Source: Sulfurospirillum halorespirans DSM 13726 (GTDB lineage: Bacteria > Campylobacterota > Campylobacteria > Campylobacterales > Sulfurospirillaceae). From it: DNA of 64,000 nt. Below are positions 9,031 to 18,228 of this stretch, one piece after another; within the stretch, counting starts at the first letter, position 1; each line of letters begins with the position of its first letter. A program made the translations under genes and the position numbers. The DNA lies in NCBI RefSeq assembly GCF_001723605.1, contig NZ_CP017111.1, positions 248,001 to 312,000 of the forward strand, given 5' to 3'. The notes under the pieces are model-generated. The model had not been told where the DNA came from. It did not search any database and saw only the letters and a program-made list of their open reading frames with translations.

Positions 9031-10098
9031 ATGCAAGTAATCGATAAATTTCGAAAAGAGATTGATCTGATTGACAATGAGATCTTAAAACTGCTCAATG
9101 AACGTATGGAAAAGGTCAAAGAGATTGGACGTGCCAAACAAACCAGTGGAACAGCAATTTACCGACCAGAACGTGAAAAAGAGATCTTAGATCGCCTCAA
9201 AGCGCTCAATAACGGTGCGCTGAACACAAAAGCGATTGACGCAATTTTTTTAGAAGTCTTTGCCGTAAGCCGCAATCTAGAATTTCCTGAGAAAATCGCA
9301 TTTATGGGACCAGAAGGCAGTTACACGCATCAAGCCGCAGAGAGTCGTTTTGGCGCGATGGGCAGTTATATTGAAGTCAGTTCCATCGAAGCGGTGTTTC
9401 ATGTCTTGGAAAATGGTGAAGCAAAATACGGCGTAGTTCCTGTGGAAAATAACACCGCAGGTGCCGTGGGTACGACACTGGATTGTTTAGGAAAATTTAG
9501 CTCAAAAATTGTGGCCGAACTTTACATGGACATCCACCACTCTTTTGCTACGGTGTGTGAGGACATTAAAAAAGTGAAACGCATCTACTCACATCCGCAG
9601 GGTTATAACCAATGTCGAAGATTTCTGGAAGAGCATATGCTCTTAGGTGTGGAGTTTATTCCCACCAAATCAACGGCAGAAGCGGCGAAAAAAGCAAGCG
9701 AAGATCATGATGCTGCGGCGATTTGTTCCCACATTGCTGCTAAATTGTCGAACGTGCCCATTTTGTTTGAAAAAATTGAAGACAATATGGCAAACCAAAC
9801 ACGCTTCTTGATTTTGAGTGATTTTAAAAACAAAAAAGGGGTGCATAATAAAACCTCCATTTTGGCGAAAACTGATGATAAACCTGGCGGACTTGTGGAG
9901 TTTTTGCAAACCTTCCAAGATCAAAAAGTGAATCTTACGAAGATTGAGTCGCGCCCAACGAAAGAAAAAGGGTTCCAATCCATTTTTTACATGGATTTTG
10001 AGGGACACATTGATGATGAAAATGTCCAAAAAGTGATCGATGAAAATAGAGACAGATACGATATTAAATGGCTTGGAAGCTATATTTGTGGAGGATGA
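9031..10098 (+). CDS. pheA: Bifunctional chorismate mutase / prephenate dehydratase
   Basis: A 355-residue protein with three modules. These are an AroQ-type chorismate mutase (residues about 1-85, IDNEILKLLNERM), a prephenate dehydratase (about 90-270, FMGPEGSYTHQAA, ENNTAGAVG and the TRFLIL motif) and an ACT regulatory domain (about 280-350, DDKPGGLVEFLQ and ESRPT) for phenylalanine feedback. It lies between lysA and hisC, 3 bp before the hisC start. Confidence 0.96.
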   Translation: MQVIDKFRKEIDLIDNEILKLLNERMEKVKEIGRAKQTSGTAIYRPEREKEILDRLKALNNGALNTKAIDAIFLEVFAVSRNLEFPEKIAFMGPEGSYTHQAAESRFGAMGSYIEVSSIEAVFHVLENGEAKYGVVPVENNTAGAVGTTLDCLGKFSSKIVAELYMDIHHSFATVCEDIKKVKRIYSHPQGYNQCRRFLEEHMLLGVEFIPTKSTAEAAKKASEDHDAAAICSHIAAKLSNVPILFEKIEDNMANQTRFLILSDFKNKKGVHNKTSILAKTDDKPGGLVEFLQTFQDQKVNLTKIESRPTKEKGFQSIFYMDFEGHIDDENVQKVIDENRDRYDIKWLGSYICGG

Positions 10099-10101
10099 GG
10101 A

Positions 10102-11202
10102 ATGCAATTTAACGGTGTTTTAGCAAATTTAAAAACGTACGAAGCGGGCAAGCCGATTGAGCTTGTGGTACGTGAGTATGGCATTGAAGCCAAAGATGTG
10201 ATTAAACTAGCAAGCAATGAAAACCCAAGAGGGTGTAGCCCAAAAGTGATTGAAGCGGTACGCGCAGAAGCGGTTCATATGAACCGTTATCCCGATGACA
10301 GTATGTATGAACTCAAAGAGTCTTTGGCGAAAAAATACCATGTTGAAGATAAAAACATTATCATAGGCTCAGGCAGTGATCAAGTGATTGAGATTGCGAT
10401 TCACGCGAAAGCCAATGCGAATACGAAAGTGTTAATGGCCGGTATTACCTTTGCCATGTATGAAATTTATGCGCTTCAAACAGGTGCAAAAGTACTTAGA
10501 ACACCTTCTGCTCAGCACAATTTGAAAGAGATGCTTGAAATTTATAAAGCGAATAAAGATATTTCGATCATTATGCTTTGTATCCCAAATAATCCTTTAG
10601 GCGAGTGTTTGGATGCTAAAGATGTTTATGCTTTTTTAGATCAAATTGACAAAGAGACATTGGTGGTGGTTGACGCCGCTTATTTGGAGTATGCACGCTT
10701 TAAAGATCCTGTAAAAAATATTGATGCCCAAGAGCTAATAACCAAATATCCTAATGCCATTTACACAGGCACGTTCTCAAAAGCGTATGGACTGGGCGGT
10801 ATGCGTTGTGGTTATGGCATTGCACAGCCTGAGATCATTCAAACGTTTTTGAAACTTCGAGCACCGTTTAACATCACCAATCTCACACTTAAAGCGGCGA
10901 TTGTAGCGCTGAGTGATGAAGCGTTCATGGATGCTTCGGTTAAGGAAAATTTTGAGCAGATGAGCGCGTATGAAGCATTTGCAAAAGAGCTTGGATTTAA
11001 AGTGATTGAGAGTTATACCAACTTTATCGTTTTAGAGTTTGACGCAAGTAAAAACTCTGGCGCAATTGCGCAAAAGTTGATGGAAAAGGGTATAATCGTT
11101 AGAAATTTAGGATCGTATGGTATGAATGCTATTCGTGTCACTATCGGAACACCAGAGCAAAACGCACGCTTTTTTGAACTCTTTAAAACAATTTACATGT
11201 AA
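10102..11202 (+). CDS. hisC: Histidinol-phosphate aminotransferase
   Basis: A 366-residue fold-I PLP aminotransferase. It shows [18 protein letters not shown], the substrate loop CIPNNPLG, the Asp in [11 protein letters not shown] and the PLP Lys in [16 protein letters not shown]. In this gene order it may also serve phenylalanine/tyrosine synthesis. The final codons TAC-ATG-TAA are themselves part of a TTACATGTAA copy (11193-11202), so the palindrome supplies the stop codon. Confidence 0.93.
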   Translation: MQFNGVLANLKTYEAGKPIELVVREYGIEAKDVIKLASNENPRGCSPKVIEAVRAEAVHMNRYPDDSMYELKESLAKKYHVEDKNIIIGSGSDQVIEIAIHAKANANTKVLMAGITFAMYEIYALQTGAKVLRTPSAQHNLKEMLEIYKANKDISIIMLCIPNNPLGECLDAKDVYAFLDQIDKETLVVVDAAYLEYARFKDPVKNIDAQELITKYPNAIYTGTFSKAYGLGGMRCGYGIAQPEIIQTFLKLRAPFNITNLTLKAAIVALSDEAFMDASVKENFEQMSAYEAFAKELGFKVIESYTNFIVLEFDASKNSGAIAQKLMEKGIIVRNLGSYGMNAIRVTIGTPEQNARFFELFKTIYM

Positions 11203-11214
11203 GAGAAAGACACC

Positions 11215-12945
11215 ATGGAGCTTAGAACACTTTTAAACCAAATAGCAACACTTATACAAAACTTGACCTTACGCCAAAGGATTGTTGCCGCCGTATCGAT
11301 TGTTGTCTTGATTGGTTTTTTAGTGTTTCTGACGCTTTATAAAAATTCCACGTCTGCCAAAGGAAATGGCTACAGTGTTTTGTTTGAAAATACAACCGCA
11401 GGTGATTCTGCGCTGATTATTCAACAGCTTGAAAAAGAGAAAGTTCCTTATAAAGTGCTCAATGAAGGCACCATCGCAGTTCCGAGTGATGTCGTTCATA
11501 AGCAGCGTATTGCGATTGCAGCCCTTGGCATTCCCAAAAACAGCAAAGTAGGTTTTGAGATTTTTGATAAAACCGAGTTTGGTGCGACCGATTTTGAACA
11601 AAAAATTAAATACATTCGCGCCCTTGAGGGTGAACTTGCGCGCACGATTGAAAGCCTTGGCCCCATTGCCAATGCAAGTGTGCATATCGCGATTCCGAAA
11701 GAGACCGTTTTTGCGCAAAAACAGGCGGCTCCAACGGCTTCCATTGTTTTAAATATTCGCCCTAGCATGAACCTTTCCATCAAACAGATTATCGGCATTA
11801 AAAATCTCGTTGCAGCGTCTGTTTCTAACCTCAATGCTGAGAATGTCTCTGTTGTCAATCAAGACGGTGAGCCTTTGGGTGACGAGCAGAGCAACATCTT
11901 CCAAGGCGAGCTCGTTAAAAGTCAAATGCGTTATAAAAAAGAGTTTGAGCACAATGTTGAGCAAAAAATTATCAATGTCTTAGCCCCTGTGATTGGTGGT
12001 GTCGATAAAGTAAATGCCAAAGTAACGATTGATTTTGACTTTTCACAGCAAGATTATGTGAGTGAAACGTATGATCCAAACTCAGTCCCTAGAAGTGAGC
12101 AGAGTGTTGAAGAGAAGCGCGAAGGAAAAGAGCCTCAAGATGTGGGTGGCGTTCCAGGTGCTATCAGCAACATAGGGCCTGTTCAGGGACTCGAAAATGG
12201 TAAAAAAAGTGAAACCTATCAAAAAAGTTCAACCACGACCAATTATGAAATTTCTAAAAAAGTGGTCAATTCCAAAGATGAATTTGCGAAAATTAAGCGC
12301 TTAACAGCAGCCGTGGTCGTGGATGGCGTTTATAAATACGGTGTGGACAGTGAAGGTAAGAAAAAGAGTGAGTTAGAGTATTTTTCACTTTCCAAAGAGC
12401 AGATGGACGCCATTCGTGATGTGGTGCGCCAAACGGTTGGATTCAATCAAACAAGAGGGGATGAAGTCACGGTCAGTAACTTTGAATTCAAGCCACTCTC
12501 CAGTGATGGAACCCGTGCTCCAACTAAAGACATGATGGATAAAGTCTCTAACTACGTAGGGCCATTGGTTCCACTGGTTAAATACCTGATCGTAGGTATC
12601 TTGCTCTTTATCTTCTATAAAAAAGTCATCATACCGTTTAGCCAAAAAATGGTGGAGACGAAATTGGATGACTTTGAAGATGAGGTCGAACCGGTTACTG
12701 CCCATGAAGAAGAGGGTGCCGAAGATACCTTGGAGAAATTCAGACAAGCGCGTAAAAAAGTGGAAGATCAACTTGGCATTGGTCAAGATTTTAACGAAGA
12801 AGCGCTTAAATACGATGTTTTACTTGAAAAGCTTAAACATGTTGCTGAGCAAAAAGGTGAAGAATTTGCTTCGCTTTTACAGTCTATGATTCGCAATGAA
12901 GGCGACTACGATAGTAGCAGAAACAGTTCTAAGGATATTGGATAA
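11215..12945 (+). CDS. fliF: Flagellar MS-ring protein FliF
   Basis: A 576-residue membrane protein that forms the MS ring of the flagellar basal body. It has an N-terminal membrane helix (about residues 23-43), the YscJ/FliF domain with the ring-building region (VLFENTTAGDSALIIQQL; AAPTASIVLNIRP), a disordered loop (about 290-345), a second membrane helix (about 455-475) and a charged cytoplasmic tail that binds FliG. Its stop overlaps the fliG start (TAATG). Confidence 0.96.
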   Translation: MELRTLLNQIATLIQNLTLRQRIVAAVSIVVLIGFLVFLTLYKNSTSAKGNGYSVLFENTTAGDSALIIQQLEKEKVPYKVLNEGTIAVPSDVVHKQRIAIAALGIPKNSKVGFEIFDKTEFGATDFEQKIKYIRALEGELARTIESLGPIANASVHIAIPKETVFAQKQAAPTASIVLNIRPSMNLSIKQIIGIKNLVAASVSNLNAENVSVVNQDGEPLGDEQSNIFQGELVKSQMRYKKEFEHNVEQKIINVLAPVIGGVDKVNAKVTIDFDFSQQDYVSETYDPNSVPRSEQSVEEKREGKEPQDVGGVPGAISNIGPVQGLENGKKSETYQKSSTTTNYEISKKVVNSKDEFAKIKRLTAAVVVDGVYKYGVDSEGKKKSELEYFSLSKEQMDAIRDVVRQTVGFNQTRGDEVTVSNFEFKPLSSDGTRAPTKDMMDKVSNYVGPLVPLVKYLIVGILLFIFYKKVIIPFSQKMVETKLDDFEDEVEPVTAHEEEGAEDTLEKFRQARKKVEDQLGIGQDFNEEALKYDVLLEKLKHVAEQKGEEFASLLQSMIRNEGDYDSSRNSSKDIG

Positions 12946-13970
12946 TGAAACTAACAGAAGAGCAAAAAACCCTCTATAACGAACTTTCCATGTCTGAAAA
13001 AGCGGCCATTTTGATGATCCAACTGGGTGAAGATTCAACCGCTAACCTTTTTTCACATATGGAGATAGACGTTGTCACAGATATTTCAAAATTTATTGCA
13101 ACGGCAAAAAATATTGATAAATCGGTTGCCAATGCTGTTTTAGAAGAATTTTATGTTATTTTACAATCAAACCAGTACATCCGAAGTGGTGGTATGGAGT
13201 ATGCGAAAGAGATTTTATACCGTACCTTTGGAGCGGAGGGTGCTCAAAAAATTCTTGATAAACTCTCTAAATCAATGGAAAATTCTCAAAGTTTTGGTTA
13301 TCTCTCTCAAATTAAGCCTCAACAATTGGGTGATTTTATTATGAATGAGCATCCTCAAACGGTAGCGCTTATTTTGGCACATATGGATCCAACGAGTGCG
13401 GCTGAAACACTCTCGTTTTTCCCTGATCAGTTGAGAAGTGAAGTAACGATTAGAATGGCAAACTTAGGCGAGATTTCACCTTCTGTTGTTAAAAGAGTTT
13501 CGGCTGTTTTAGAGAATAAACTCGAATCCTTGACTTCGTATAAAGTTGAAGTGGGTGGGCCTCGTGCGGTGGCTGAAATCCTCAACCGTTTGGGTCAAAA
13601 AGCGTCCAAAACAACGATTGCCTACATTGAACAAGCCGATGAAAAACTCGCTTCTATTATCAAAGATATGATGTTTACATTTGAAGATATTATGAAACTT
13701 GATGGCAATGCTGTGCGTGAAATCCTTAAAGTTGCCGATAAACGTGATTTAATGGTAGCGCTGAAAGGCTCAGCCGATGATCTTAAGCGAAAGTTCTTTG
13801 ATAATATGTCACAACGTGCTCAAGAAGCGTTTGTCGAGGAGATGAACTTTTTAGGGGCTGTTCGTGTTAAAGATGTCGAAGAGTCTCAACGAAAGATTGT
13901 TGAAGAGGTGCAAAAACTTTCAGAGCAGGGCATTCTCCAAATCGGCGAAGCCGAAGAGATGATAGGTTAA
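12945..13970 (+). CDS. fliG: Flagellar motor switch protein FliG
   Basis: A 341-residue rotor protein that converts ion flow through MotAB into torque. It contains the middle-domain EHPQT motif (MNEHPQTVALILAHMD) and the C-terminal torque helix with charged residues (MLFTFEDIM-like segment here MMFTFEDIMKLD, then KRKFFDNMSQRA). It overlaps fliF by one base and is followed after 4 bp by the broken fliH. Confidence 0.96.
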   Translation: MKLTEEQKTLYNELSMSEKAAILMIQLGEDSTANLFSHMEIDVVTDISKFIATAKNIDKSVANAVLEEFYVILQSNQYIRSGGMEYAKEILYRTFGAEGAQKILDKLSKSMENSQSFGYLSQIKPQQLGDFIMNEHPQTVALILAHMDPTSAAETLSFFPDQLRSEVTIRMANLGEISPSVVKRVSAVLENKLESLTSYKVEVGGPRAVAEILNRLGQKASKTTIAYIEQADEKLASIIKDMMFTFEDIMKLDGNAVREILKVADKRDLMVALKGSADDLKRKFFDNMSQRAQEAFVEEMNFLGAVRVKDVEESQRKIVEEVQKLSEQGILQIGEAEEMIG

Positions 13971-13974
13971 GATC

Positions 13975-14280
13975 GTGACAGAAAATATTATTGATAAAGA
14001 AAAAGTAGACGATCACTCTGTTAAACCGTATCGGTTTAAGGTTCTAGGCTCCAACGTAGCAGATGGCGCAACACCTTTACATGTAAACGAAGAGTACATC
14101 ACTGAGAACGCTTTTGCTAGCGAATCAAAGCATGTTCCTGATGAAATCGTTAACATTGCCCGCATTGAAGAGGGAACCCAAAATCAGTTTATTGAAGAGC
14201 TGCTCAAAAAAACCGATGAGCTGACAACCAATGTGGTGAAACTTCAAATTCAGATTGAAAAACAAGAACAAGACTTTAAT
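13975..14280 (+). pseudogene. fliH: Flagellar FliH, 5' fragment (gene split by IS)
   Basis: The N-terminal 102 codons of FliH, the FliI ATPase regulator of the flagellar export apparatus, starting at GTG. The frame reads on for five codons into the insertion element and stops at 14295. The fragment holds the N-terminal region and the start of the coiled coil (KLQIQIEKQEQDFN). Joined to 15191-15688 it gives an uninterrupted 267-codon FliH, which shows that the break is caused only by the insertion. It contains one TTACATGTAA copy (14077, Leu-His-Val). Confidence 0.9.
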
Positions 14281-15187
14281 AGACTTCTTTCATAACCCCC
14301 AAAAGGTCTAAAAATTGCTTTAAAGGGTGATGAAAACATATGAACGATTAAAACAGATAAGACCAGCGGAATTTAAACGGTTGGTAGGTGTAAAAAAAGA
14401 GACTTTTGAGGTGATGCTAGAAGTCTATAGTGAGTATCATGAGAAGAAGAAACAACAAGGTGGAAGACCAAATCGTCTTTTGCCAGAAACGCAACTTTTG
14501 TTGATGTTGGAATACTATAGAGAATATCGTAGTTTGGCACATATGGCATTTGATTATGAGATTAGTGAACCAACAGCATCAAGGATTATAAAAGAGGTAG
14601 AAACGGTACTGATACATTCAGGGAAGTTTTCATTACCTGGTAAAAAAGCATTGCATCAAGAGGGAGGAATTGAACTTGAATATATTGTCATTGATGCGAC
14701 TGAATGCCCAGTGCAACGCCCAAAAAAAGACAATGGCGTTGCTACAGTGGGAAGAAAAAGCGTCATACTGCCAAAGGACAAATTGTGATTGATGTGAATT
14801 GTCGTATCATTTGTACCGCAATCAGTACACGCACAATGCATGATTTCAAACTCTTTAAAACATCTCGGTTACCTATCAAAAAAGAGACAAAAGTATCTGT
14901 AGACACGGGTTATCTTGGTATAACATCTTTGCATCCTAATACGGATATTCCAAAGAAAAAAAGCAAGCTACATCCACTTAGTATGGAGGATAAAATTATC
15001 AATAAAGCAAAAGCATCCCTACGCATTGTCGTTGAACATATTAATGCAAAAATAAAGACTTTTAAAATGCTTGGAGAAAAGTATCGTAACCGCAGAAAAC
15101 GATTTGGATTACGCTTTAATTTGATCTGTGCTTTGATTAATTTTGATCGTGGTTTTAGGATTATTTGATGGGTTATGAAAGAAGTCT
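14281..15187 (+). mobile_element. IS5-family insertion sequence in fliH
   Basis: An element of about 907 bp with perfect terminal inverted repeats: the 19-mer at 14280-14298 is the exact reverse complement of 15170-15188. The flanks carry a short target duplication, AAT (14278-14280 and 15188-15190), which can also be drawn as TAATA because of local redundancy. Removing the element plus one duplication restores the fliH frame exactly. Length, ends and a two-frame DDE transposase fit the IS5 family, IS427 or IS1031 group. Identical repeats and an intact transposase suggest a recent insertion. Confidence 0.92.
14330..15168 (+). CDS. IS5-family transposase, two frames joined by -1 frameshift
   Basis: Two overlapping frames (14330-14788 and 14704-15168) together make one DDE transposase. 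The first holds a helix-turn-helix (EPTASRIIKEVE) and the first catalytic Asp (VIDATECPVQRP). The second holds the other Asp (SVDTGYLG) and the Glu (VVEHINAKIK). The switch point is a canonical slippery run of seven A (14722-14728, A-AAA-AAA in frame), after which the -1 frame gives KKRQW and YSGKKKRHT, a known IS5-family segment. The catalytic triad is intact, so the element looks active. An alternative start is the GTG at 14327. Confidence 0.88.
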
Positions 15188-15688
15188 AATAATAGACTCA
15201 CAGAAGAGCTGACCAGAGAGCGTGAAAATGCCTATGCTCAAGGGTACCAAAAAGCCAAAGATGAGCTTGAAGATGTGGCAGCCGAGATGAAATCGCGCTA
15301 TTTAAAATCGATTGGGCATTTGGATACGCTTTATAAAAGCATCGAAGAGAGATTGGCTAAACTAGAAACCGATATGAGTGTGACGGCTTTTGAGATCGCC
15401 AAAGAGGTGATTAAAAAAGAGGTGAGTGTCTCAAGTTCAAAAATTGCCGCATCGCTTTCAAAAGCCTTATTGCAAGAGGTTAAAGATGCAATTAAAATTG
15501 AACTGAGGGTCAACCCTAAAGATTTAGAGGCACTTAAAGAGCTTTACGCAGAAGATGAAAAAATCAAGGTAACGTCTGATGACGCGATTACCTTAGGTGG
15601 CGTTGTCATTCTTAGCGACGTGGGAAACCTCGACGGCAATTTGGCGATGCGTTTAGAAAAAGTAAAATATTTACTACAAGAAAATTAA
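15188..15688 (+). pseudogene. fliH: Flagellar FliH, 3' fragment (gene split by IS)
   Basis: The C-terminal part of FliH, in frame from the right end of the insertion. It begins NNRLTEELTRE and continues with the coiled coil and the C-terminal FliI-binding domain (FEIAKEVIKKEVS, LRVNPKDLEAL, GGVVILSDVGNLDGNL). A GTG at 15275 could start a 137-residue product containing most of the FliI-binding domain, but without the dimerising coiled coil and the N-terminal region that contacts the C-ring. dxs starts 15 bp after the stop. Confidence 0.88.
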
Positions 15689-15703
15689 AAAGTACTGGAA
15701 GAG

Positions 15704-17536
15704 ATGAAAACATTACGAGAATACTCCATTGAAGAATTGAACGAATATTGTGAGCAAATTAGGCAAAAAATTATTCAGACCGTCAGTAAAAATGGTGGGC
15801 ATCTGAGCAGCAATGTAGGTGCTGTGGAGCTGATTGTTGCCATGCACTATGTCTTTGATGTGAAGAATGATCCTTTTATTTTCGATGTAAGTCATCAAGC
15901 CTATACCCATAAACTGCTCACCGATCGTTGGGATCGTTTTGATACGCTTAGGGAGCTTGATGGCATCAGTGGCTACACAAGACCTGATGAATCACCGTGC
16001 GACTACTTTGTTGCAGGGCATAGTTCTACGTCTATTTCACTTGCTGTGGGTGCTGCAAAAGCGATAGCGCTCAAAGGGGAGCAATACAAACGTGTACCCA
16101 TTGCGTTGATTGGAGATGGCTCACTCAGTGCGGGGATGGTGTATGAAGCACTCAATGAACTAGGCGATCGCCGTTACCCTGTTGTCATTTTACTTAACGA
16201 TAATAAAATGAGTATTTCAAAGCCCATTGGTGCCATCAGTAAGTTTCTATCCAGCGCGATGGCGGGTGGATTTTACCAAAGAATTAAAAAAACAACCGAG
16301 CAGATTTTGCAATACTTGCCAGAGAGTGCTACGTACATGGCGAAAAAGTTTGAAGAGAGTTTTAAACTGATTACCCCGGGTATTTTATTTGAAGAGTTAG
16401 GTATTGATTATATTGGGCCGATTGATGGTCATGATGTCGAAAGTCTGATTCGTGCATTGCAATCCGCACGAAGTCTTAAAAAACCTGTGATCGTTCATGC
16501 TCAAACCCTCAAAGGCAAAGGCTATGAGATGGCGGAGGGATACTACGAGAAATGGCATGGCGTAGGTCCTTTTGATGTTGCCAGTGGCGAAGCGATCAAA
16601 CAAGGGCTGAGCAAAAATGCAACCACGATGTACTCTGAAGCATTGATGCAATTGGCTAAAACGCACGACAATGTCGTAGGTGTCACCGCAGCCATGCCCA
16701 GCGGCACAGGATTAACGCCTTTAATTCAAGCCTATCCAAATCGTTTTTGGGATGTGGCGATTGCTGAACAACATGCCGTAACGTCGATGTGTGCAATGGC
16801 GAAAGAGGGTTTTAAACCCTATATCACGATCTACTCCACCTTTTTGCAACGAGCGTATGATCAAGTGATCCATGATGCCTGTATTATGAATTTGGATGTT
16901 GTTTTTGCAATTGATCGTGCGGGCATTGTGGGGGAAGATGGCGAGACACACCAAGGGGCATTTGATATTTCTTACTTAAGTGCAGTTCCTCATATGACTT
17001 TAATGGCGCCACGTGATGAACGAAGCATGCACGCAGCGATTCACTATTCTTACCTCCACAAAGGTCCATTAGCCATTCGTTATCCAAGAGGATCATTTTT
17101 AGAATCAGATGCTTTTGAATCCGTGCCGTTTGAGTATGGAAAAGCGCAACTGCTCCAACAAGGGCAAAGTAGCATTCTTCTTTTAGGGTATGGTGCAGGG
17201 GTCGGAAAAGCCGTTGCAACTGCAAAATTATTGGCTGAGAAAGGTATTGAAGCAGCAATTGTCGATTTGCGATTTGTTAAACCTTTGGATGAGCCACTGC
17301 TGATCTCTTTAGCGCAAGAGTATGATCAGTGGTATGTCTTTAGTGACAGTGCAAAAATTGGTGGTGTTGGCTCATTACTGATGGCATTGAAAGAGAAATA
17401 TGCTTTACATGTAAAGATTAAAACCTTTGAATATGAAGATGCTTTTATCACACATGGTGCGACACATTTGATTGAAAAAAAATTGGGCATTAGTATCGAA
17501 CAGTTATCCGAAGCCATTTTAAAGGAACTCTATTAG
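15704..17536 (+). CDS. dxs: 1-deoxy-D-xylulose-5-phosphate synthase
   Basis: A 610-residue thiamine-diphosphate enzyme that opens the MEP isoprenoid pathway by joining pyruvate and glyceraldehyde-3-phosphate. It shows the family motifs GHSSTSIS, the ThDP motif GDGSLSAGMVYEALNELG ending in LLNDNKMS, and the transketolase-like pyrimidine-binding region with AEQHAVT and GIVGEDGETHQG. Because it is the last gene of the flagellar run, its expression must come through the fliH insertion or from a promoter inside or after it. One TTACATGTAA copy at 17405 reads Leu-His-Val. Confidence 0.96.
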   Translation: MKTLREYSIEELNEYCEQIRQKIIQTVSKNGGHLSSNVGAVELIVAMHYVFDVKNDPFIFDVSHQAYTHKLLTDRWDRFDTLRELDGISGYTRPDESPCDYFVAGHSSTSISLAVGAAKAIALKGEQYKRVPIALIGDGSLSAGMVYEALNELGDRRYPVVILLNDNKMSISKPIGAISKFLSSAMAGGFYQRIKKTTEQILQYLPESATYMAKKFEESFKLITPGILFEELGIDYIGPIDGHDVESLIRALQSARSLKKPVIVHAQTLKGKGYEMAEGYYEKWHGVGPFDVASGEAIKQGLSKNATTMYSEALMQLAKTHDNVVGVTAAMPSGTGLTPLIQAYPNRFWDVAIAEQHAVTSMCAMAKEGFKPYITIYSTFLQRAYDQVIHDACIMNLDVVFAIDRAGIVGEDGETHQGAFDISYLSAVPHMTLMAPRDERSMHAAIHYSYLHKGPLAIRYPRGSFLESDAFESVPFEYGKAQLLQQGQSSILLLGYGAGVGKAVATAKLLAEKGIEAAIVDLRFVKPLDEPLLISLAQEYDQWYVFSDSAKIGGVGSLLMALKEKYALHVKIKTFEYEDAFITHGATHLIEKKLGISIEQLSEAILKELY

Positions 17537-17556
17537 AGTTCTTGCAGAACTTTTTA
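17537..17556 (+). terminator. Terminator after dxs
   Basis: The hairpin AGTTCT-TGC-AGAACT (17537-17551) followed by a T run starts one base after the dxs stop codon and fits a small Rho-independent terminator. Confidence 0.6.
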
Positions 17557-17596
17557 CACGTCTTTAAAGCAAAGCTCCAAAGACTACGTTAACACT

Positions 17597-17704
17597 GGGT
17601 TTTGCTCGGCGCAATACCCACGAACCTCTGGTGCTTTTTCTTCTTTCAAAACGCATTTTGAAAGAAGTATATTAATTAATAAAAACTATTAGTTAGTTTT
17701 TTTT
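17597..17704. other. Structured non-coding stretch between dxs and perR
   Basis: Three inverted repeats occur in about 100 bp: an imperfect stem GGGTTTTGC/GCAATACCC (17597-17619), a perfect 12-bp stem with loop CGCA (17640-17667), and AAAAACTA/TAGTTTTT followed by T residues (17681-17704), which looks like a terminator facing perR. No convincing open frame is present. It could be a small RNA or a repeat family member; I cannot decide from one copy. Confidence 0.35.
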
Positions 17705-17762
17705 CAGGAAGATTGATCTAATTTATGGAATCATTCAGAAAATAGTAATAGGAAAGGGGTCT

Positions 17763-18185
17763 ATGATGAATGATTTTATCACTCTTCTCAAAACCAAAGA
17801 GCTTAAAGCAACACCCCAAAGAATATCGGTTCTTAAAGAGTTAGGTAAAAAGATGCATCCAACGATTGATGATCTTTATGAGGCACTTAGAAAAGAGAAT
17901 CCATCGATGTCTTTGGCAACGGTTTATAAAAACCTTGCAACACTGAAAGAAAAAGGTGTGGTGATTGAAGTCAATACCGCTGAGGGGAAAATGCGCTATG
18001 ACATCTACTCAAAGCCACATATTCATATTATTTGTAAACAGTGTGGAGCGATTGAAGATGTGGATTATGACCAAAATTTGTTTGAATATCAAACAGCGTT
18101 AGAGCAGGCTAAGAGCGTTAAAATTGATCGAATGGATGTGATTGCTAGTGTTGAGTCATGTTCTGTGTGTCACAAGAGGTCATAA
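17763..18185 (+). CDS. perR: Fur-family regulator, PerR type
   Basis: A 140-residue metal-dependent repressor. The winged helix (TPQRISVLKELG; MSLATVYKNLATLKEKGVV) is followed by the dimer domain with the metal ligands RYDIYSKPHIHIIC and two CxxC pairs (CKQCG, CSVCHKR) for the structural zinc. The position after dxs matches Campylobacter perR, and the convergent neighbour is the peroxide reductase ahpC, a typical PerR target. Assignment to PerR rather than Fur rests on context and on the second CxxC pair. Confidence 0.85.
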   Translation: MMNDFITLLKTKELKATPQRISVLKELGKKMHPTIDDLYEALRKENPSMSLATVYKNLATLKEKGVVIEVNTAEGKMRYDIYSKPHIHIICKQCGAIEDVDYDQNLFEYQTALEQAKSVKIDRMDVIASVESCSVCHKRS

Positions 18186-18194
18186 AAAAGAGTA

Positions 18195-18225
18195 CGCTAA
18201 GAGAGTTCATCTCTCTTAGCGAAGA
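18195..18225. terminator. Bidirectional terminator between perR and ahpC
   Basis: A perfect 11-bp stem (CGCTAAGAGAG at 18195-18205, loop TTCAT, arm 18211-18221) lies between the two convergent genes, with an A run on the left side that serves the minus-strand gene. Confidence 0.8.
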
Positions 18226-18228
18226 TGA

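Noticed and set aside
17640-17667. Stem CTTCTTTCAAAA as a remnant of the fliH insertion element
   Set aside because: It shares only a short CTTCTTTCA string with the element ends, with no further similarity.
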